Shown here: piece by piece, positions 1-12,374 of the stretch
Layout: each line of letters starts with the position of its first letter
Position numbering within the stretch: position 1 is the stretch's first letter
NCBI GenBank assembly: GCA_012064415.1
Contig: SSNU01000017.1
Coordinates: forward strand, 114,455 to 178,454
Length of the DNA stretch: 64,000 nucleotides
Direction: 5' to 3'
Source of the DNA: Gyrodactylus bullatarudis
Taxonomy: Eukaryota > Platyhelminthes > Monogenea > Gyrodactylidea > Gyrodactylidae
The notes under the pieces: model-generated
What the model saw: only the letters and a program-made list of their open reading frames with translations
Told to the model about the DNA's origin: nothing
Database searches by the model: none
Program-made: the position numbers and the translations under genes

Positions 1-1799
1 CATTAGTATACTTTAATGTATTCCTAATGTCTATTACGGGTATATGCATACTCTATAATATACTTTTAAAAGATACACGAAATATTTCCCCTTTTACTAC
101 AAATTCCACTCCACCCGATTCTTTGTTTTGGCTAATACTTACACAATACCACCCACACAATAAGAAACCAACACGTTGGAGGTGTTAATAGATAAAAGTG
201 AAATATATCTATAGGAAATCTTTTCTTCTTTCTTAATAGATTTTGCCCACGGCAATCTTCTCAAACTATTTCATTTTTTATTTCTTTCTTGATTATTATT
301 TCATCTTGATAACTTTATATTTAAATGATTATACAACGACTAAAAAAAGTAAACACTATATCAAGAGTGGCCACTCGAGGATGGAAAGAACAAATAATGA
401 TTTTCTAGAAGATTGTTTCATGAGTATCTTTTCATCTCATAATTAAGAAAAATATTACCCTCTTTTTTCCAACACAAAAAATGGCAAATATCTATAGAAA
501 ATTTGCAGTAATTTTTCTGAATGACAAGGAGACTAAGGGCTTTTTAACATCGATGAAATGAAAACGAATCCCAATGGAACACAACTCTTTCTCGAGCGAT
601 AATTTTAACTGAAAGATACTTAAAATAATTTTTCCACCCCTCATTAGAAATAGTTGATCCATTATCCAGACTTATTTTACTTATTCTAAATTGAAAATGA
701 TTGGGAGAAAAATATTTTAGCTTCTATCATGAGAAAAATGGCCGAAATCAAATTCAGTAAATTTTTCATCACATTAATTTTAATACAAAATCATTGTCTC
801 TATTGCAACCAGTTCATAAATAGATTTCAGACCATATGTTTTATACATCATTCGAATTGTCCTGAAGAGCCCATTCAGATTCTGATCCAAGCTAGAAATC
901 GAAAATTTGCATAACCTATCTCTAATCCACGTTATAGTTACTTGAAGAAGGGTAATTTTTTGAAAATGTTGTCACATATTTAAAAAATATTTTGGACGTT
1001 TTTTTGAAAACCTATTTGCTGAGATCTTAGAAAAAATTAATTAACTCTCTGTCGTAAAACAATAGCCGTAGATTCCATATATGCAATCGCCTGCTCGATA
1101 TCTCTTACAGTTTAGAAGATAACTGGTTTTAGAGCCAAAAAATGCCAATTTTAACCTCTTTTATCTTCGAAATGATAAGTCGGCTTACAAAAAGGAATTC
1201 AAATTCAGAATTAGCGTAATTATTTTGGATATATTGCAAATTTTCTCATTTGTGTGATGAAAAAAAATAATTTGGGACATGAAGGGTTAAAATAGGAATT
1301 TGTGAAAAGACAACTCTGATCTCAACACCAAGCTCGATAATATTCGCATATATCACATAAAATCTCCGTAAACAAACCTAGGTCATTTGATTAAAGATAG
1401 ATCAATCAATAGATCTTAGACTTTTTGTAATTAACCCGTTATTTATATATTTCGTTTTATGACCCTTATCCTAGACTTTGACTCATTTTTTCTCTTGATA
1501 TAGATTTCGAAAGATTATCAAACAGCATTCAAATTCAAATAATAAATTGACTGTTTTTTAAACAAATAAGTTAGAGTCGTGCTCAAATTTCCTTCACTCA
1601 AAACATTGAAATGTAAGCATAATGAGTGGCTACTTTGTATTTTGTACACTCAAAGTGCAATGGTTACTCTTTTTCACTTCCGAGTATAGTTCTAATTAGT
1701 TCAAGAATAAAAAGTAGTAGTCATATTACCATGTAATAAAATTCGCTTAAAAACAGCCTAGAAACTGGAATTTGATCTCATCATATTCTGCTCAGCTTA
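1..1799. other. non-coding AT-rich DNA, no gene recognised
   Basis: I see no open frame with protein-like composition, no RNA gene and no clear repeat here. The two short open frames near 243 and 729 look like chance in AT-rich sequence. Confidence 0.5.
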
Positions 1800-2016
1800 T
1801 TAACCCTTAAAGTCCCATTGGGTTATTTCTATCACATATCATTTTAGCGACTCATTATTATTTATTTAAACCTCAGAAAATCTTCGTCTATCCTCCCCCA
1901 TTCAATAGGAAATTTATTAATCTCCTGGTATTCGCAAAGATCTATCATTCTTCATAACCGTCCTATACTAATTCAAAGAGAGTTGATATTTTTCAATAGA
2001 TTAATTTTTGTTCAAA
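1800..2016. repeat. partial TTAA-flanked MITE (piggyBac-like family)
   Basis: It starts with TTAA followed by CCCTTAAAGTCCCA, the same end as the complete copy at 17423-17730. The interior shares blocks with that copy and with 14100-14320, in inverted orientation here. The far end has no matching CCC terminus, so this copy is truncated. TTAA target sites with CCC ends are typical of piggyBac-type elements; that assignment is by family knowledge, since no transposase is present. Confidence 0.5.
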
Positions 2017-2040
2017 ACGTTTTTTTGAAAACTTCAAATC

Positions 2041-2125
2041 CCAGGTTGTGGCATACTGTTGAGTCCAAAAGGAGGACGAAACGCGAGTATATGTATACTT
2101 AGATTATTTCTAAATGCTATGTGAG
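2041..2125 (+). ncRNA. hammerhead-ribozyme-like motif (degenerate)
   Basis: The core reads CTGTTGA (2056-2062), then GTCC (2063-2066), loop, GGAC (2074-2077), then GAAAC (2078-2082). GTCC/GGAC is a perfect stem II. The hammerhead consensus is CUGANGA..GAAA, so the first box has one mismatch (T for the invariant A). The flanks AGGTTGTGGCATA (5') and the block ending GATTATTTCTAAATG (3') recur around the motif at 54521-54547, which lies next to a Penelope-like element. Stems I and III are not convincing, so this copy is probably inactive. Confidence 0.45.
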
Positions 2126-2889
2126 TTTCTTTCGTACCAGTCTCAGTGGGATCCATTAGTAAACTGTAACATTCAGCGACATGGGCTAATCCATTACCAA
2201 ATAAGACGTTTCTGTGACATATATTACCTAAGCATTTTAGAATGAAATATTTCTAGTCAACCTTTGTAAGCATAGGTGCTGCACTTTTCAAAAATTGATA
2301 TTGCTTAATATGAAATGATCAAAAACTTGAGATACATAATTTTCATCTGGTTTTTCAAATGTTGATTTTCATGTGCCAAATTTTAGTTCAGAAATTTCCC
2401 CTCTCTATTTAGAAACAAGAAAAAACTCCCTTTTTATCAGATGGCAAAAGTGTGTTTCTTCAACATTGAGAATACAAAAAAAAATTTTAAGCCCATGGGC
2501 AAATATTTTTACTTTACTAATGAAGAAATTTTGTGTCTTTCCCAATACACAATATGATGATATTTTATTTATATATTTCATAGGAAAACAAGAAAGTAGA
2601 AACAAAAAGAAATATACATTTTAGTAAACTTTAATGAGCATAATCCAATTACGTCACAAACTCTATAGAATGTAGGTCCCTTAGTGGACGACCTACATTT
2701 TCACTCTTAAAATGATATAGGTCATACTAAGATAATTATCAATGATCATAATTTATTAATAAACTCTTGAGATGAAAATATTACGTGAATATTTTTAGTT
2801 ACAGTTGAGGGGCCAGTTAGTTGAAGAGGTAAGAAAAGAGACATTTTTTATAGAATCGTGATTAGTTAAGGGAATCGAAAACTACCATA

Positions 2890-3475
2890 ATCCGATCATG
2901 TAAAGTTGGTTGATATGAAGTTGGGGATCTATGATTTTTACAGAAATCTAGATTTTTTCATCAAGAATTCGAATTTTTAAAGAATTCTTGTAATCCTACT
3001 CATGTTGCCCATTTGAAGAAAAAAATCCTGAAAAAAATTATTTTTTATGAAAAATATGATCATTTTTCAAAATCCCATTTGGCGTCAAAATCCTATTTTT
3101 TCGAGCTGTGTGCTGAAAATTTTTATTGATTTGCAAGTGGAAGTGTGACCAAAAGATGTTTTGAGGATCAGAATTAGACAAGAAAGCCGAATATCTCTGA
3201 TAAACTTTCAAAAGATCCACTATTTTCCAGAGATTTCGATTTATCAAAATTTCGTTGATTTTCAAGCAGTGAATTTGATCAAAAAATCAAAATTCAGCCT
3301 CCAAAGATAGTGAGGTTATGCAGTAGAATGGATTAATCATATTTAAGTTCTTTCTCTTATTGTAATCCTAAAAAACATCTTTTGGCCACACTCCCACTCT
3401 CAAATCGATAAAAAATTTTAGCACAAAGCTCGAAAAAATAGGATTTTGGCGCCATATCAATTAGCTTTAGTAGTG
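2890..3475. repeat. old fold-back (long inverted repeat) element
   Basis: Sequence around 3065-3170 recurs in inverted orientation at about 3366-3465 (for example GATGTTTTGAGGATC against CATCTTTTGGCCACAC, and the block AAAATAGGATTTTGGCGCC). The outer sequence AGTTGGTTGATATGAAG resembles the termini of the younger fold-back family described at 40005-40730. It has many mismatches, so it is an old member. Confidence 0.5.
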
Positions 3476-3755
3476 ATCAAATTCAAAAATCAAAATTTCC
3501 ATCTCGAAGTAATTAAGGTGACCAATGTAAAGCTAGTTGACATGAAGATGAGAATTTACTAATTTTACAAAAAACTCGATATTTCTCTCCGGATTCATAG
3601 AAAAATATAATTTTCTGAATTATAAAACGGAATGAACTAATAAGATGTGGAGATTCGAAAAAAATCCAAAAAAATTCAATCTGACCAAAATTAGGCCAAT
3701 TTTTGGATTTCGAAAATGCACCAAATTTCCACTTTTTCAAGTTTTGAACCCAAAA

Positions 3756-4047
3756 TTTTTATCGATTTCGATGATTCGAAGCAGTTAAGTACTGATATTT
3801 GGGATCAAAATTAGACAAAGAATTTGAACTTGGCCATAGCGATAGCGAAGAATTTAATGTTTCCGAGAAAAAGTTAAACTTCCAGATTTTGGATAATTTG
3901 CCTTCGTGATAATCGAAAAATTCAAATGGTTCGATTTCCCACAGTTATGACGAATTTCAGTGAGCTTCTGCGGGTGAATTCGAATTCTTTGTTCAATGAT
4001 GATCCCAAATATCAGTACTTAACTGCTTCGAATCATCGAAATCGATA
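3756..4047. repeat. fold-back repeat, second old copy
   Basis: Positions 3756-3803 and 4000-4047 are near-perfect inverted repeats built around the block GATTCGAAGCAGTTAAGTAC, with about 195 bp between. An outer start resembling the fold-back family (CTAGTTGACATGAAGATG) is seen near 3529. A degenerate relative lies at about 57490-57990. Confidence 0.6.
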
Positions 4048-4375
4048 AATTTTTAAATTGATTTTGCACCTGGATTGTTGACTTTTACATCAGACGCTAC
4101 TCAGTGTGCAGTCGAAACTGATTTTACTGAAGCACCTTAAGATGATGTGTCAACAAGAGGAAATCAGGAAGTCTCGTGTTACTTTTTTGATTCTCCGTAA
4201 TTAAAAAAAATCAACTTTACAAATCTATTACTAATTACAATTTGATAATACACATCTTTTTTTAATTAACCCTAGATGTACTCATAAAATTTTCTAACAT
4301 AAAAATTAAAAAATATGTGAAAAATGTGTACGTCCAAAAGAGGTATCAATCCTCAGTTCAAATAAATCTTTCCAA

Positions 4376-4682
4376 ATCAACTTAATTCCCACTCTGCCAG
4401 TGTGTCCATCCATTCAATTCCCAAATGAATATTCACTAGGGACTCGGACTGTTGAATTCATTAAAAGAATTCTTGAATTATTGCGCCTTTCCCTTTCCCT
4501 CTACACTAACACTTTCACGTTGCAAAACTTGTAAATGAAACAAAAAAAAATATGCGAATTCATTGTTCCATATGATGGGGACAGAATAGTGAATGTTTTC
4601 AGTAAGAAATATCTCTCATTTATGAAACAAACATGTGTCTTGCAAACATAAAAAAGGGGGTGGATGGACACAGTAAGTTGAT
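4376..4682. repeat. short inverted-repeat element (MITE-like)
   Basis: The ends are imperfect inverted repeats: ATCAACTTA with GTGTCCATCC on the left (4376-4416) and GGATGGACAC with TAAGTTGAT on the right (about 4659-4682). The interior has no coding potential. No target-site duplication could be defined with certainty. Confidence 0.4.
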
Positions 4683-4689
4683 CTCATTC

Positions 4690-6640
4690 ATGGTGTATAT
4701 ATTTTCTAACAAAGTTATATATTTTATTATTATATTGCATTAAGACAACTTTTTCTTATATATAGGGGGAGGGGAGGCACATATTAGATACAGACACACA
4801 CTGATGGATGAAATAAAGACATCTATCTTTGTTGAATTAAGAAGATGAAAATTATATGTAAATCTAATTCAGCAACATGATGTGATGAAATAGGATGGCC
4901 TCTGGCTAATTATTTTATGCTTAGTTAAATTTTACGAATCATCGATATAGTGTCACAGCTTTTCTCTTGCATTGTGTAATCATTTGATGATGTATTTCTA
5001 CGTAAAATTATATTTTAGAAACTTTTAGGACTCTACAATGTAAATTCTATAGGTTCAGTGAGGGTTTCTATACAAAAACCTAGAAATTTACAATGAAATA
5101 AGAGAGTAAAATTTAATTTTAAACTTGTTCCATCTCCAGGACAAAATGATAACCCGGTTTTCTAATAGTATCTTAACTGAAAAAAGCATTGTAATAGTAT
5201 TTGAAAAATATCTCTTTTGTTTAGACATGAAGTTATTTTAAAAAATGTTGGTACTCAAGCCAATGACAGAACCTAATCATATGTTAGAGTATTTATTTAG
5301 TCTTATTGATTACTGAGGATCAAATATACTTGTGTTGGATTATACTGGCCAGTCTTCTCGTATACTTATTGAACATTGACATTGATCCAGGAACTATTGC
5401 TGAACAAGTTCTAAAAAGTTTGATGTAAAGTCATTTTGTCAATAAATTTATTTTTGTGAGTATTTAATGCTTTTTATTGAAAATATTATTAAATTTTATT
5501 ATATTTTTATATAACATAACTACTTGTAAGGGCTATATTAACGATTATGGGGTGTTCAGTCCAACTTAAGTTTAGCCAAAGGTTATCGCTATTAGAGTGA
5601 TTTTAAGAACTAGCTTCAGTAAAGATGAGATTAGACAGGACTTGTAAAAAGGTAAGTGATATGAATCTTACGCTAGTTAATATAAAGCTGAGAAATTTTC
5701 GTCAAAAAAATCGAATATAAAGTCGATTTTCTGAAATTTTGAAAAGGCTTTTGAAAAAGTGAAATATTTTTGGTAAGACAAAAGGTCTAAATTACTTTTA
5801 AAGCCTTTAGTCTAAGATTAGTACGGTTCAAGGTTTCGAGTAAGCTGACATATAGAAAGTTGATTTCTTTGTTTAGTAAGAACACGCCCCTCAGAATTAA
5901 ATTGTTCATCTTTCCCTATGAAAAGGTATCATTTCATATTTGTCAATTGAATTCGATGAAAAAAATTTCATGAAAAGTTCTATCATGTGGAAATTGCGAC
6001 TTTTCAAAGAGAGTAGAGAAATTTCCACCTCAAATGTGTCGTCTCTACTCACTGGGTATGGAAACTTGCGACCATCTAAGAAAAATGGTTACAAACCAAA
6101 AATATCGACACGTGACCTAGGAAGTGAAAAAAAGGGAAAACATTGGAATCAAACATGTCTCATCTTCTTTTGTTATATGAATGGGTGAAAATTACATGAA
6201 ATAATAATGTTCCAGAATTTTCCTTGCAATCTGGCCAGGAATTTATCTCTGATTTCATGCATGCAATTTTCCGAAAGCCATTCAGAAAAAATGGTCAAAT
6301 TATTCTGCATACTTTTTACTGATCTTATCACATAAAATTTTCACCCTTTTTCGTATCATGAGACTCAAAGGATTGCTCAACGAACGAAATAGAGTCAATA
6401 AACATTTTGGGTATGAAAAATTAGATGATAGCAGATTCTACTGTTCACGAAAATTATAATGATCATTATAGACGAATTTAGTCATGAAATATACACAGGA
6501 AACTATCAAGTTACACATCAAAATATTCATCATTTCTTTTTATACAGTCCTGCCACCTTTCTGAATGGGTGTTCGTCCATGTACTCATATGAATGCAAAG
6601 TTTGTTGTCTTGAATCGAATATTTTGGCCTTCAGATGATG
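4690..6640. other. non-coding AT-rich DNA
   Basis: No gene, RNA or clear repeat was recognised. A 70-80 codon frame near 5940-6188 has no recognisable domain and no supporting start context, and is treated as chance. Confidence 0.4.
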
Positions 6641-6690
6641 TTGTAGGGATCTGAAGAGGACTACAAGGAAGATGGTCCGAAACATTGACT
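6628..6690 (+). ncRNA. hammerhead-ribozyme-like core with perfect stem II
   Basis: Positions 6651-6657 read CTGAAGA (fits CUGANGA), followed directly by GGAC (6658-6661), a 13-nt loop, GTCC (6675-6678) and GAAAC (6679-6683). Both conserved boxes and a 4-bp stem II are intact. The 5' flank GTTGTAGGGAT resembles the GTTGT-N4-6 that precedes the other cores in this window. A short stem III could form between GATGT (upstream) and ACATT (6680 onward), but stem I would be very short, so the full fold is uncertain. Confidence 0.5.
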
Positions 6691-7829
6691 TTGCTCTGCC
6701 TGAAAATAGAACGTGTTTTTGCACGAAAAAATAGATAATCTTCTATCGTAAAAGTATAGTATACATTAGGGATGGGGGAAATAACTCAAGAGACAAGGGA
6801 ATCTTCAAGAATCAAATTTTCGATAATGAATAGTCTTCCCTAACATTGATTACACATTCTGTCTAAAATTTCCCACAAGAAATTAATTTAATAATTTCCA
6901 CGATGTGAATACTATTTTCGAAGTGAAAATACCCATAATCTCATGGATTGACAAAATATTCGGGATTTAAGTAGTAAAATTTCATTAAAAATCAAGTGGC
7001 AATTTGAAAAAAATAGTCTTTAAAACCTTTTTCTATGAAATTGGGATTTCATTGTTCTATTGAATGAGTCGACTTATTTGATGAGTTAATGTATTCGATA
7101 TAGGTTTTAAACACTGATATTCTGCTTATAATTTGAGTATGATGATGTCCAATTACCTGTAAGATAGAATGATAAAAATGATTTCACCTCGAATTTTTCT
7201 GCTTTTCAATACGTAATATTTCCAGATTACATTGTAAGAGAAGTAAGAGTTAGTTTTTTTAAATTCTTTTCGTTGAGTCATTTCTTTTTCTCGTTAAATT
7301 CGTTAGGCAAACCCTCACAGTTGGAAGTACATTTTATCAAACTAACAGATTTTCGAGTCATTGACGCAGAATATATTTTCGTCCTAGCAACAAACTTTTG
7401 ATTTTTAATTAGTTATTTTGAAAAAAAGATTCGAATGTATTTTTCTTCTAATCACGACCATATTAGCGTCAGATGAAATCACCTAAAGCAACCTCAAGTT
7501 TGCTCAGAATAATCTGGTGAAACGTTCTACATCTGTTAATGAATCTAAACAAAATCTTGTCCATGGAAATTATAGATCGTATAGCCTACATAAAATGCTC
7601 AAATTGTCCGATAAAGATCACTATTCTATTCTTTGTAACAAATGCTTGGAATCCCCTTTTTCTTTTAGACATAGATCTTGTATTGAAATTAAAAAAATTA
7701 TTCTTATTTTGGGAACTTGTCCACTAACATTGTCAATGATTCCTCTAATATCGAAAAATTGTCCACTAATTTCGTGAAATGACTGTAATGAAGATAAAAT
7801 CAAGCAAAATCTTACAGTAATGGATTTCA

Positions 7830-8311
7830 CAGTGCCGAGACTATTTTTATAAAACCCAAAATTTAGTTATGAAGATACCAAGTTATTCGGCCAAAAATAT
7901 TACTAATGCAAGTTCACATTGTGGGCTTCAATTTAAACTTTAATTGATCCAGAAACCTATCAAACTGGTAGAGTTATGAAAGTTCAAAATAAAATTGGGA
8001 AATGGACATATATGTCCCTCGACACCGAAAGGGTTAAGAAAATGAAAAGAAAGTGAAAAGAAATACTAGATCTGATTATTCAATTTAACCCTTTCGGTGT
8101 CGATGGACATATATGTCCATTTCCCAATTTTATTTTGAACTTTCATAACTCTACCAGTTTCATAGGTTTCTGGATCAAATAAAGTTTAAATTGAAGCCCA
8201 CTATGTGAACTTGCATTAGTAATATTTTTGGCCGAATAACTTGGTATCTTCATAACTAAATTTTGGGTTTTTATAAAAATTCTGAAATAGTCTCGGCATC
8301 GTAAGGGTTAA
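7830..8311. repeat. two piggyBac-like MITEs in head-to-head orientation
   Basis: The right copy (8089-8307) is complete: TTAA at 8085-8088, inner end CCCTTTCGGTGTCGA, and right end CGGCATCGTAAGGG before TTAA at 8308-8311. The left copy (about 7830-8033) is its inverted relative, with its own ACCGAAAGGG end and TTAA (8034-8037) facing the right copy, and a damaged outer end. Together they form a palindrome of about 200-bp arms with several mismatches around a 50-bp spacer. The interior includes the self-complementary GGACATATATGTCC. Open frames drawn through here are artefacts of the repeat. Confidence 0.7.
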
Positions 8312-9217
8312 AAACATACTAATTTGAATAAACACTCCTTGGACATAATAATTTTGGAAATACCCCTAGATAAAAATTCTCATTTAATCAGGATAATTCT
8401 GATCTATAGTTGAAATGGGAAGATTATTCGATTCTTAACTCGGTCCTCTAAAGATTTTATACTGAGATTTTCTCTTTTTTCCTTCTTAATTGTATATAAC
8501 TAATAAAGAGGGTGAGATATATTTTAATCTCTTAATTGAGGACCATAAAAGTTTAACCACTTCAAAAAAGGCTATATCTTTTATTATAGCTTGAAGCTAT
8601 TATTTTCTCAAAACGATGATTTGTCATCTCTAATTATATACATTCAAGAAATCTATCGCAAAAAGAAAAAAATATCAACTATAGAAAAAACAAAATCTGT
8701 TTATCCTTTAAATTTTATAAGCAGTAGATTTGAACAAAAAAAATTTTTGAATCCCATGATGGAATAAGTTGTTTTATTTTCCAAAACAAATAATTTGTAC
8801 CTTTCTCTAGATTTATGATTCATGAATGACTTATTGCTAGGGAGGTCAGACCTGAAATTAATTTTCGATAAATCAACTTGAAAGAAAAATATCTTATTAA
8901 CCTATATGAACCAAAACTATGTGCTCAGAAAAACTATTCATATAACCTTCAACTACCCTAGCCTATGTAAGCTTTTCACTTTTCTCTTCACTGTTGCTAT
9001 TAATTGGAGAGTGTTGATGTTTCTTCAGCTTACATATTATTCTTATTTTGGATTTGTAATTCACGTTGTTTATCAAAAACGTCCGAGTATCCACTTAAAT
9101 TCATAATTTAGAATTATATAAAAAGGAGATATATTATAAATCATATGCACATTTCTTAAAGCATCATCAGTGGCATTGCTTTAAAAATGATAAAAGTTAA
9201 AAGGTGCATTACAGTTA
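8312..9217. other. non-coding AT-rich DNA
   Basis: Nothing recognised. The open frame near 8906-9106 has no domain signature. Confidence 0.4.
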
Positions 9218-9411
9218 CAGTAAAAATATTTCTATTGAAACGTCTTATTTTTATTAAAACACGAATATTTACTCCCTAATTAAGTATTAACAGTGAATTT
9301 TCACATTTTCACAAAAACTCACTCCTATCTAAATGTATAGGAATCACTTGCTGCATTCTGATTGGTCGAGATAAATAATTAGGGGGTAAATATTCGTGTT
9401 TCAATAGAAAT
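9218..9411. repeat. mariner-like MITE, right end deleted
   Basis: It begins TA-CAGTAAAAATAT and matches the complete copy at 56595-56824 for most of its length, including an interior ACTCACTCCTATCTAAATG block and the inverted end GGGGGTAAATATTCGTG. The last part of the right terminal repeat is missing, apparently by deletion between short repeats within the terminus. Confidence 0.65.
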
Positions 9412-11050
9412 ATTATTAATAATTTACAAATAATGAAAGAAATAGTAAAAGATGAATAAAATTAGAATGATATACGAGCTGAAAAAACGCCAAAACTCTC
9501 CAATAAATAGCAACAGTGGAGAGAAAAGTGAAAAAGCTCACATAGGCCAGGGGAGTTGAAGATTATATGAATAGTTTTTTTGAACACATAGATTGGATTT
9601 GTATAGATTAATAAAAAATTTCTCTTCAACCCATACATCTTTGCTGTCATCACCTGGATATTTGTATAAAATAGAAAAATCGAAACTGAAGCAGCATGTT
9701 TCTCCTATTTGATATGCCTAGTTACCGCACTAAAACCATCACCCCTTTGAAGTTGAGTCTCATGGATTTTTGGGCGTTTTTGAAAAACAAAGTGAATTAA
9801 AAATTCGTAAAATATATGACGATTCAATTAGAATATGGTCATACTTTTTCAAAATCCCTAACGACCCATTCGGTGCTAAGATTGTCAAGTTTCTTCCTTT
9901 GTTTCTGTTTCCAACTGTTTTTTAATCTTATATTGAAATATAAAATAATGTGTAGAAAATAAATGCAAGTAAATCTGATCAATACTATTGATTCAATAGC
10001 ATGAAATAAATCTGGATCTTGTAGTTTTTTCAAATGTTATAAAAATGAATAAATGGCAATGAATTGAGAGGAATGGTTCAACAGAAACTCTAGTGTCTGA
10101 AAGCAAACATTAATCATCTGGCAGTTATTACTTAATGGAGATAAGAATAGAGCAGAGAATAATCAAGGTTAGATCTGATGTGGGACATGACTAATTTAAG
10201 ATTAGTCAGGCTTTTACAATCAGATAATTTGTATTTTGAGAATATTTTATTGAACGAATTCAACAAAAAAATTAGGTTTATATTTCACATTTCTAAGAGA
10301 ATAATTGCTATCCGCTACAGAATAAGATTCAGAGAATTTTTTAATTAAAAATGCATATCTGTGAACCCAGAGCGGATGAAGCCCTGAGACAGAGATGAGT
10401 GCATTGTAAGAGTCTAAATGGGGAAAAATTGAGTGTAGAAGTCTTTATTGAACCCGTTCAATAGATAGACATTGGGAATTATTTAAATCACGTAAGAAGA
10501 GGAAAGTGTAGTTCAAAAGAGTGTAGTTCGGGAGAAAATATTGAATTTTTTGGGAAGATAATGATTTCTCATCTTCCTGGTAACTGACTTTATATTCCAA
10601 ATATTTTTATTTCATTAGATTGCATTATTTAATTTTTTATCTTCATCTTAATGAAAGAGCTCTGGCTGATATCTAAAAATTATGACGAAAAAAGTTATTA
10701 TTATTTTTATATCTGTACTTCTAAGTAGTTATGTAGTTAAAATAATTTATCGAAGAGGGATTCGAAACTAAAAATATACAAAAATGTAATATGTTTAAGG
10801 TGTACCAGATTTTATTTATAAATAATTTGTTTCATTTTCTTCCATTTAATCTTACTGTAAAATTGTTTTACTCTTGATTATTTTCGGCTCGTGCACGGTT
10901 CTTTATGTTTCTTTTTATTTTGTTTTCTTAGGGGATTCAGTGAACTTGTGTAAAATAACCTTTCACGTAAGAATTCTTTCATCTACATGAGGAGAAATTT
11001 CTTTTGCAATCTTAAAGTTAAGCCTTGCAAAAGATTTATCTGACAATAAA
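9412..11050. other. non-coding DNA, no gene recognised
   Basis: Two 63-64 codon minus-strand frames (9462-9653, 9839-10033) look like chance. No other structure was seen. Confidence 0.4.
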
Positions 11051-11054
11051 TTCA

Positions 11055-11809
11055 TTTAAAAAATTCTGAATAATATCGAAATTATTCCAATCCCTAAATG
11101 CTCCAAGGCTATAAATCCCTCTGATTTCAGACCAATCTCTAGTCTTCCCATATTCCTTTCAATCATTGATAATTTCATCAACTTAAATTTAAAGTCCATC
11201 AATCTTACCAGATATTATTCATGATGAATCTAGACACTTAAACACATCCCTGGCTAAAATTGGTTTATCATTGAATCGTTTTAAAACGAAAATTCTCTGC
11301 CTATCTCCCACTATTACAGCCGGTTTCAAAACTCAGTGAACATTTGATTCCGGGGCGAGGAGTGCGAAATACACGAACAAATATTAGCGCCGTATCTCAT
11401 TCCCTTAATTGTATCTCAAATTCAGGACTTGGGACTAAATTACTCCAACAAACTTGACACCTCGATTCATGACACAACTATTCTCAAATCCTATTTTCTT
11501 AGAAAATTTGTTCACTCTCCCAGTTTGCGGTTACTCATATTTAAGCATTGCATACTACCCCATCTGGACTATGGAGCCTCTCTCCTCTCCAACCTCCCTG
11601 CTGGAACAATTATGAAAACTGAGAACCTCCAATTTCAAAAACTACCACCTTCGCTCCTCAAGAGGTTTCACGATCCTTTATCCCTTGAGAGACACAGATT
11701 TCAACTCAATTTTGATGTTTTTAAAAACCAAAAGATCTCCCAGATTATTCCTATTATTTCTACTTATGTACCAGATAATCATAACTATTTTATTAACTTT
11801 TTCAAATAA
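11055..11809 (+). pseudogene. LINE ORF2 remnant (RT fragment and C-terminus)
   Basis: About 11,074-11,200 encodes a stretch like IIPIPKCSKAINPSDFRPIS, the non-LTR reverse-transcriptase region just before the catalytic palm motifs. The palm itself is deleted. From about 11,429 an open frame encodes the C-terminal tail (LGLNYSNKLDTSIHDTTILK through NHNYFINFFK) and stops at 11,807-11,809. Both parts closely resemble the decayed LINE at 29634-32777 on the other strand, so this is an internally deleted copy of the same family. No function is expected. Confidence 0.8.
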
Positions 11810-12089
11810 AAATCTTTTATATATTTAATGGATACTTTTATTTCATACACTTGGCAAAATTAAAATTTCAAAGCCCAAAGAGACATTGGGAGGAATACAG
11901 AATTGGCCTAATTTGCAAGGTATTGTACAAAATTTCTGTTTATTGTCATGATCTGATCCATAATCAACTTTTATCTTTTGCTCTAGCTGCTATCCATTTT
12001 GAATTATCTTGATAAAGACAGTAAGAATATGCATCTTCTGATATTAATTGAATGTTTTGGGGTAATTTATCGAAAAATATTCTCCTTGG

Positions 12090-12364
12090 TTTGACTATAA
12101 CGTTGTTCGCTTGCTACCTGACTATGTTTTCTTATGAATTATATTATCAGAGTTATTACTCCAATAATTCTGATTTCTATAAAAATCACTTTAATTTTTA
12201 TAATCCTTGCTTTTTAAGAAATACTACACCTTTCTCTCCCCTTTCTTTTTCTATAGATAGACCAATACAAGCCAGAAGACAACATAGTCAGATAGCAAGC
12301 GAACAACGTTATAGTCAATCTATGCCGAACAGCTCCCTGAAGAACTACTTGGTTCAAAATTATA
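12090..12364. repeat. short interspersed repeat (family C) with 11-bp flanking direct repeat
   Basis: The repeat starts TTTGACTATAACGTTG and ends GGTTCAAAATTATA. ATTCTCCTTGG occurs directly before (12079-12089) and after (12365-12375), consistent with an 11-bp target duplication. Inside, CTTGCTACCTGACTATG near the start is inverted as CATAGTCAGATAGCAAG near 12285-12324. The 3' end GGTTCAAAATTA is shared with copies ending near 53,880 and 44,370; other pieces lie at 35,967-36,150 and 36,900-37,170. No coding capacity. Confidence 0.55.
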
Positions 12365-12374
12365 ATTCTCCTTG

